From the NCBI GenBank assembly GCA_028684345.1, contig JAQUGB010000014.1:1-19025 (forward strand): DNA of 19,025 nucleotides, written 5' to 3'. Of the stretch, positions 15,092-19,025 are shown piece by piece. The DNA comes from Tepidiphilus sp. (GTDB lineage Bacteria; Pseudomonadota; Gammaproteobacteria; Burkholderiales; Rhodocyclaceae). How positions within the stretch are numbered: position 1 is the first letter of the stretch; each line of letters opens with the position of its first letter. The position numbers were made by a program, and so were the translations under genes. The notes below the pieces were generated by a model. That model worked only from the letters and a program-made list of their open reading frames with translations, did not search any database and was not told the DNA's origin.

Positions 15092-16843
15092 TCAGGCGAC
15101 GGACGGGGCCGTGTTGAGCTTTTCGAACGCTTCGCGCAGCCGGGCCGGCTCATCGAGCTTGAGCAGGCGCTGCACCTTGGGGGCGAGTTCGGTGAGGTCC
15201 GCGCGCAGCAGTCGCTGTTTCACGCTGAGCACCCGCTCGGGGTGCATGGAAAATTGCCGCAATCCCATACCGAGGAAGAGCCAGGTGTATTCGGCGTGGC
15301 CGGCGAGCTCCCCGCACAAGGATACGGGCAATCCGTTCTTGATGCCGAATTGGAGGGTGCCGGCGATGAGACGCAGCACGGCGGGGTGCAGTGGATCGTA
15401 GAGATCGGCCACGGCGTCATCCTGCCGGTCGATGGCCAAGGTGTACTGGATGAGGTCGTTGGTGCCGATCGAAAGGAATTGCACGCGCTTGAGGAAGATG
15501 CCGGGCGCGAGCGCCGCGGCCGGGATTTCGACCATGGCGCCGAGTTCGACGTCTTCGGCGAATTTCTTCCCCTCGCGCTGCAGCTGTTCCTTGGCGCGGG
15601 CAAGCAGCTGCAGCGTCTGGTCGATCTCGTGGGCGTGCGCCACCATGGGCAGCATGATCTTGAGTTTGCCGTGCACCGAAGCGCGCAGCAACGCCCGCAG
15701 CTGGGTGAGGAAAAACGTGGGATCGGCGAGGCAATAGCGGATGGCTCGCAGCCCCAGGGCGGGATTGGGCTGCACGCGCGGGGCGTTTGGCTCGAAATCC
15801 TTGTCGCCACCCAGATCGAAAGTGCGGATGGTGACCGGCTTGCCTTTCATGCTCTTGAGTACGTCGCGGTAGGCTTCGTATTGCTCGTCTTCGCTCGGTC
15901 GATCGAGCCGATCGAGAAAAAGGAATTCGGTGCGATAGAGCCCGATGCCGTCGGCGTTGACGCGCTGCACGAGCTCGAGGTCGCGCGGCGTCTCGATGTT
16001 GCATAGGAGTTCGATGGGGGTGCCGTCGAGCGTAAGGGAAGGGGCGTCCTTGAGGCGGGCGAGCCGTGTGCGCGAGATCTCCAGCTCGGCCTTGCGTAGG
16101 CGGTATTCCTCGACGATGCTGGGATGGGGGTTGACGATGGCGACCCCGCGCGCCCCGTCGATGATGACGAGGTCGTCTTCTTCGAGGAGCGGGCGTGCGA
16201 GCCGCACGCCCACCACCGCGGGCAATTGCAGGCTGCGGGCGACGATGGCGGTGTGCGAGGTGGGGCCGCCAACGTCGGTGAGAAAGCCGGCGATGTGCTG
16301 TCCGCGAAAGCCGATGGTGTCGGCCGGTGAGAGGTCGTGCGCCACGACGATGGTGGGCAGATCGTCGCGCCGCGGTTTCGGCGGGCGTGCTAGCCCCAGC
16401 AGTTCCTTGAGGAGCCGCTCGACGAGTTGAATGACGTCGGCGCGCCGCTCGCGCAGGTAAGGGTCTTCGATGGCGTCGAATTGTTCGAGCAGCGTGTCGA
16501 GCTGCTGGGTGAGCGCCCACTCGGCGTTGATGTGCTGCTGGCGAACACGTTCGCAGGCGGCTTCGATGAGCAAGGGGTCGTCGAGCATCATCGCTTGCAG
16601 GTCGAGGAATGCGTTCAGTTCGGCCGAGGCTTGGCTCGCGGCGGTGGTGCCTTTGAGCGCGGCGAGTTCGGCCTTGATGGCAGCGGCGGCGGTGCGCAGG
16701 CGGGCGCATTCGTCCTCGACCCGATTCTCTGGGATCTCGTAATGGCTGGCTTCGAGCAGGGCGTGCGAGACGAGGTGCACCCGGCCGATGGCGATGCCGC
16801 TCGAGACGGCGAGCCCGTGCAGCGCGAACGAGATGCCGCTCAA
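15092..16843 (-). CDS. ptsI: Phosphoenolpyruvate-protein phosphotransferase (PTS enzyme I)
   Basis: A 583-residue enzyme I, which takes phosphate from PEP and passes it to HPr. The N-terminal phosphohistidine site is GGPTSHTAIVARSL, with His197 as phospho-acceptor. The PEP-binding barrel carries NIETPRDLELV and GIGLYRTEFLFLDR (about residues 305-330), FLSIGTNDLIQYTLAIDR, and SLCGELAGH near the C-terminus. No GAF domain precedes it, so it is the ordinary type rather than PtsP. The start is a TTG at 16843: it is 4 bases after the ptsH stop, has GGGGAG 7 bases upstream, and begins the typical ISFALHGLAVSSGIAIG. A longer frame into ptsH exists but overlaps that gene. Downstream it converges with ubiX. 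Confidence 0.93.
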   Translation of the reverse strand: MSGISFALHGLAVSSGIAIGRVHLVSHALLEASHYEIPENRVEDECARLRTAAAAIKAELAALKGTTAASQASAELNAFLDLQAMMLDDPLLIEAACERVRQQHINAEWALTQQLDTLLEQFDAIEDPYLRERRADVIQLVERLLKELLGLARPPKPRRDDLPTIVVAHDLSPADTIGFRGQHIAGFLTDVGGPTSHTAIVARSLQLPAVVGVRLARPLLEEDDLVIIDGARGVAIVNPHPSIVEEYRLRKAELEISRTRLARLKDAPSLTLDGTPIELLCNIETPRDLELVQRVNADGIGLYRTEFLFLDRLDRPSEDEQYEAYRDVLKSMKGKPVTIRTFDLGGDKDFEPNAPRVQPNPALGLRAIRYCLADPTFFLTQLRALLRASVHGKLKIMLPMVAHAHEIDQTLQLLARAKEQLQREGKKFAEDVELGAMVEIPAAALAPGIFLKRVQFLSIGTNDLIQYTLAIDRQDDAVADLYDPLHPAVLRLIAGTLQFGIKNGLPVSLCGELAGHAEYTWLFLGMGLRQFSMHPERVLSVKQRLLRADLTELAPKVQRLLKLDEPARLREAFEKLNTAPSVA

Positions 16844-16847
16844 GCGC

Positions 16848-17117
16848 TTACTCCCCTTCGCCGAATCGGTTGCGGATGAGCTCGACGATGGCCTGCAGGG
16901 CTTCGTCGGCACGTTCGCCCTCGGTCTCGATCTCGACCTTGCTGCCCTTGGCGGCGGCGAGCATCATCACGCCCATGATGCTCTTGGCGTTGACCCGTCG
17001 CCCACTACGACTGATCCAGATCTGACAGGGGAACTGGCTGGCGAGCTCGGTGAGCTTGGCCGAGGCGCGCGCGTGCAGTCCGAGCTTGTTGATGATTTCG
17101 ACTTCGGCTTTGGGCAT
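16848..17117 (-). CDS. ptsH: Phosphocarrier protein HPr
   Basis: An 89-residue HPr, of the normal length for the family. It carries phosphate from enzyme I to EIIA-type proteins. His15 in KLGLHARAS is the phosphorylation site; Ser46 in NAKSIMGVM is the site used by HPr kinase/phosphorylase in organisms that have it, which includes many betaproteobacteria. ptsI follows after 4 bases, one operon. In many relatives a mannose-type EIIA gene stands just upstream; here the upstream neighbour is an unrelated hydrolase on the other strand, and no sugar permease is in the window. The system is therefore likely to be regulatory. The start is standard for the family although no Shine-Dalgarno is seen. 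Confidence 0.95.
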   Translation of the reverse strand: MPKAEVEIINKLGLHARASAKLTELASQFPCQIWISRSGRRVNAKSIMGVMMLAAAKGSKVEIETEGERADEALQAIVELIRNRFGEGE

Positions 17118-17150
17118 GGTGGTGGTGATGTCGGAAAAGGAATTGGTCTC

Positions 17151-17156
17151 ATTCTA
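17151..17156 (-). promoter_or_regulatory. Probable -10 box of ptsHI
   Basis: On the minus strand this reads TAGAAT, five of six consensus positions, about 33 bases before the ptsH start codon. No clear -35 match lies 16-18 bases upstream, so the promoter may be weak or assisted. Confidence 0.35.
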
Positions 17157-17167
17157 ACGAATGCGAC

Positions 17168-17187
17168 GGAAAAACGCTCCTTTTTCC
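17168..17187. repeat. Inverted repeat between ptsH and the alpha/beta hydrolase gene
   Basis: GGAAAAA (17168-17174) and TTTTTCC (17181-17187) are exact reverse complements around a 6-base spacer. The repeat lies just upstream of the ptsHI -10 box and over the likely -35 region of the divergent hydrolase gene (TTTCCA at 17183-17188, then TAGACT at 17207-17212, spacer 18). It may be a binding site; it does not look like a terminator for either gene. Confidence 0.35.
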
Positions 17188-17241
17188 ACCAGAATCGAGG
17201 TGATGCTAGACTACACGAACTCAATGGGGTGAAAGGAAATC

Positions 17242-18033
17242 ATGGCGTTCGTCGAGATCGACGGAATCAATCTGGAATACGAATGGTGGCGGCCGCGGGA
17301 GGCAGCCGCGGAGTCCTCGCCCGTCGTGTTGTTGCACGAAGCTCTGGGGTCGGTGTCGATCTGGCGCGATTTTCCGCAGCGCCTCGCGGACGCCCTGCGC
17401 CGTCCCGTGATGGCCTATTCGCGACAGGGGTATGGGCGCAGTGGGCGAGAAGATCGTCCGCGCGGTTTGGATTACTTGCACCGCGAGGCTTTGCATTGGT
17501 TGCCGCGAGTGCTGAAAGCACTGGAGATCGGGCACCCGGTGCTCGTGGGGCACAGCGACGGGGCTTCGATCGCCCTCATCTACGCCGCGTCCGGTTTGGC
17601 GCCCCAGCCAGAAGCGGCGGTGCTGATCGCGCCGCACGTCGAGGTGGAACCGGAGGCGATCGCCGGTATCGAAGCGGCCGACCGGCTGTGGCATACGACC
17701 GACTGGCCGCAGCGCCTGGCGCGGCATCAGCCCGATCCGCAACGTGTATTCGCCGAGTGGCGTGATACTTGGCTCTCTGCCGCGTTTCGCGCGTGGAACA
17801 TCGAGGCGGAGATCCCGAAGATCGCCTGTCCGGTGCTCGCAGTGCAGGGTGATCGGGACGAATACGCGACCTTGTCCCAGATCGAGAAAATCGCCCTAGG
17901 GGCGCCCCGAGGGAAGATGGCGGTATTGCCGGAGTGCGGCCACAGCCCGCATCGGGAACGGCCCGATGCATTGATCGCGGAGATCGCCCGGTTCCTCGAC
18001 GAGCTCGACGAGCTCGTCGAAAAGCGTGCATGA
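17242..18033 (+). CDS. Alpha/beta-fold hydrolase
   Basis: A 263-residue cytoplasmic alpha/beta hydrolase. The oxyanion region is VVLLHEALGS (28-37), the nucleophile elbow is GHSDGAS with Ser105, the acid is probably Asp206 in VQGDRDEYAT, and the base is His234 in ECGHSPHRERP. The LHEALGSVSIWRDFP and YSRQGYGRSG segments place it among esterase/lactonase-type hydrolases often linked to aromatic or acyl-ester turnover, but the substrate cannot be named. AAGGAAAT just before the ATG supports the start. It is divergent from ptsHI and stands 135 bases before mnmG; neither neighbour hints at its role. Confidence 0.82.
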   Translation: MAFVEIDGINLEYEWWRPREAAAESSPVVLLHEALGSVSIWRDFPQRLADALRRPVMAYSRQGYGRSGREDRPRGLDYLHREALHWLPRVLKALEIGHPVLVGHSDGASIALIYAASGLAPQPEAAVLIAPHVEVEPEAIAGIEAADRLWHTTDWPQRLARHQPDPQRVFAEWRDTWLSAAFRAWNIEAEIPKIACPVLAVQGDRDEYATLSQIEKIALGAPRGKMAVLPECGHSPHRERPDALIAEIARFLDELDELVEKRA

Positions 18034-18168
18034 ACGGCAGGCCTGCTGAGTGTGGTTGAGCAGGCTGTAAGCGGGGCTCTTCGCCCGCGGCGGACACTGA
18101 ACCCTTTGCTGGTCTTCGGCGTCGAAAACGCCTAAAATCAAAAGTTTCTCCTCGACCATCGCAAGCCC
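18034..18168 (+). promoter_or_regulatory. Leader region of mnmG with three small hairpins
   Basis: The gap holds GCCTGCT/AGCAGGC (starting about 18041, loop 11), a GCGGG/CCCGC hairpin (about 18071-18088) and GGCGT-CGAAA-ACGCC (18118-18132), followed at once by TAAAAT (18133-18138), a possible -10 box for mnmG. A TTGCTG (18106-18111) could be the -35 box, but the 21-base spacer is long. The first two hairpins lack T-runs, so termination after the hydrolase gene is not assured. Confidence 0.3.
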
Positions 18169-19025
18169 ATGATTTTTCCTGAACGCTTCGACGTCATCGT
18201 CGTCGGCGGCGGCCACGCCGGCACCGAGGCGGCGCTGGCCGCGGCGCGCGCCGGTGCGCGCACGCTGCTGCTCACCCACAACCTCGACACCCTGGGGCAG
18301 ATGAGCTGCAACCCCTCCATCGGCGGCATCGGCAAGGGGCATCTCGTCAAGGAAGTCGACGCGTTGGGCGGGGCGATGGCGCTCGCCACGGACGAAGCCG
18401 GTATCCAGTTTCGTACGCTCAATGCGAGCAAGGGGCCGGCGGTGCGCGCCACCCGCGCCCAGGCCGATCGCGTGCTCTATCGCAAGGCGATCCGCAAGCG
18501 CCTGGAGAACCAGCCCAACCTGTGGCTCTTCCAGCAGGCGGTCGACGACCTGCTGGTGCAGGGCGATCGCGTGCTGGGCGTGGTCACCCAGCTGGGTATC
18601 CGCTTCGAGGCGCCAGCCGTGGTGCTCACTACCGGCACTTTCTTGAATGGCCTCGTGCACGTGGGACTGTCGCGCTACACGGCCGGGCGGGCGGGCGATC
18701 CGGCTTCCGTGTCGCTCGCGCAGCGGCTCGCCGAGCTGGGCTTACCCAAGGGGCGCCTGAAGACCGGCACGCCGCCGCGGCTCGATGCGCGCACCATCGA
18801 CTTCTCCCGCTGCACCGTGCAGCCGGGCGACGATCCCGAGCCGGTGTTCAGCTTCCTCGGCTCGCGCGCCATGCATCCGCCGCAGCGCCCCTGCTGGATC
18901 ACGCGCACCAACGCGCGCACGCACGAGATCATCCGTCGCAACCTCGATCGCTCGCCCCTCTACGCCGGCGTGATCGAGGGGGTGGGGCCGCGCTATTGTC
19001 CCTCGATCGAGGACAAGATCCACCG
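18169..19025 (+). CDS. mnmG: tRNA uridine-5-carboxymethylaminomethyl modification enzyme MnmG (GidA), 5' part
   Basis: The first 285 codons of a protein normally about 630 residues long; the rest lies beyond the window. MnmG, with MnmE, installs the aminomethyl or carboxymethylaminomethyl group on the wobble uridine of several tRNAs, using FAD and a folate. The N-terminal dinucleotide fold is seen in VVGGGHAGTEAALAAAR (residues 11-27). The family signature CNPSIGGIGKGHLVKEVDA follows, then LNASKGPAVRATRAQADR, LTTGTFLNG and LKTGTPPRLD. The ATG gives the usual MIFPERFDVIVVGGG start; no strong Shine-Dalgarno is seen. It is a plausible first gene of the common mnmG-rsmG-parAB cluster, which would follow outside the window. 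Confidence 0.95.
   Translation, partial: MIFPERFDVIVVGGGHAGTEAALAAARAGARTLLLTHNLDTLGQMSCNPSIGGIGKGHLVKEVDALGGAMALATDEAGIQFRTLNASKGPAVRATRAQADRVLYRKAIRKRLENQPNLWLFQQAVDDLLVQGDRVLGVVTQLGIRFEAPAVVLTTGTFLNGLVHVGLSRYTAGRAGDPASVSLAQRLAELGLPKGRLKTGTPPRLDARTIDFSRCTVQPGDDPEPVFSFLGSRAMHPPQRPCWITRTNARTHEIIRRNLDRSPLYAGVIEGVGPRYCPSIEDKIH

Noticed and set aside
18005..18020. 16-bp perfect palindrome TCGACGAGCTCGTCGA at the end of the alpha/beta hydrolase gene
   Set aside because: It lies within codons for a repeated DELDEL-type helix end and is most simply produced by those codons; no second copy or regulatory context was seen.
1..19025. In-frame UGA (selenocysteine) codons in the window, suggested by selB and selC
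   Set aside because: All recognised genes read through without a needed UGA and keep normal length; no truncated gene with a continuing frame after TGA was noticed.
1..19025. Prophage, transposon, CRISPR or defence genes
   Set aside because: No integrase, transposase, spaced direct repeats or toxin-antitoxin pair was seen; apart from unassigned substrates the genes are metabolic, envelope or RNA-related.

Overview
The window is GC-rich, densely coding DNA from a Gram-negative bacterium. The set of genes points to a betaproteobacterium: an MCE lipid-transport system with a PqiC-like lipoprotein, an HPr carrying both His15 and Ser46, a GcvA-type LysR regulator, UbiX, MnmG and a selenocysteine decoding locus. 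The species cannot be named from this sequence. No phage, insertion sequence or CRISPR array is visible, and no gap between genes exceeds about 180 bases.

Left part (1-3815): the C-terminal end of selB, then a Tat-exported transglutaminase-like protein on the opposite strand, then selC, the tRNA for selenocysteine. Just before selC lies a long perfect inverted repeat. A permease gene starts 19 bases after selC and overlaps its ATPase partner; together they are the inner-membrane half of an MCE (Mla-like) lipid transporter.

Middle part (3824-10232): a catabolic block, mostly on the minus strand. It holds gdhA-gabD (glutamate and semialdehyde dehydrogenases) and gcdH with a class III CoA-transferase (glutarate to crotonyl-CoA), and ends in a divergent LysR regulator. 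Together these look like the lower part of the lysine/5-aminovalerate/glutarate route, with glutamate dehydrogenase recycling amino groups. The block sits between the two halves of the MCE transporter.

Right-middle part (10288-13300): a tight plus-strand run of a dienelactone-hydrolase-family enzyme, the MCE substrate-binding protein, its outer-membrane lipoprotein partner and a SMUG1-type uracil-DNA glycosylase, joined by 3- to 5-base gaps or an ATGA overlap.

Right part (13341-19025): an NlpC/P60 lipoprotein with a long basic Ala/Lys/Pro-rich tail, divergent from ubiX by 37 bases with a small palindrome between them. Then come ptsH-ptsI on the minus strand without an adjacent EIIA gene, an alpha/beta hydrolase, and the 5' part of mnmG, which runs off the window.

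I found no clearly undescribed system. The points most worth a second look are the split MCE operon with its catabolic insert, the selC hairpin and selC-permease junction, the uracil glycosylase in the lipid-transport operon, and the palindrome over the nlpC/ubiX promoter region.
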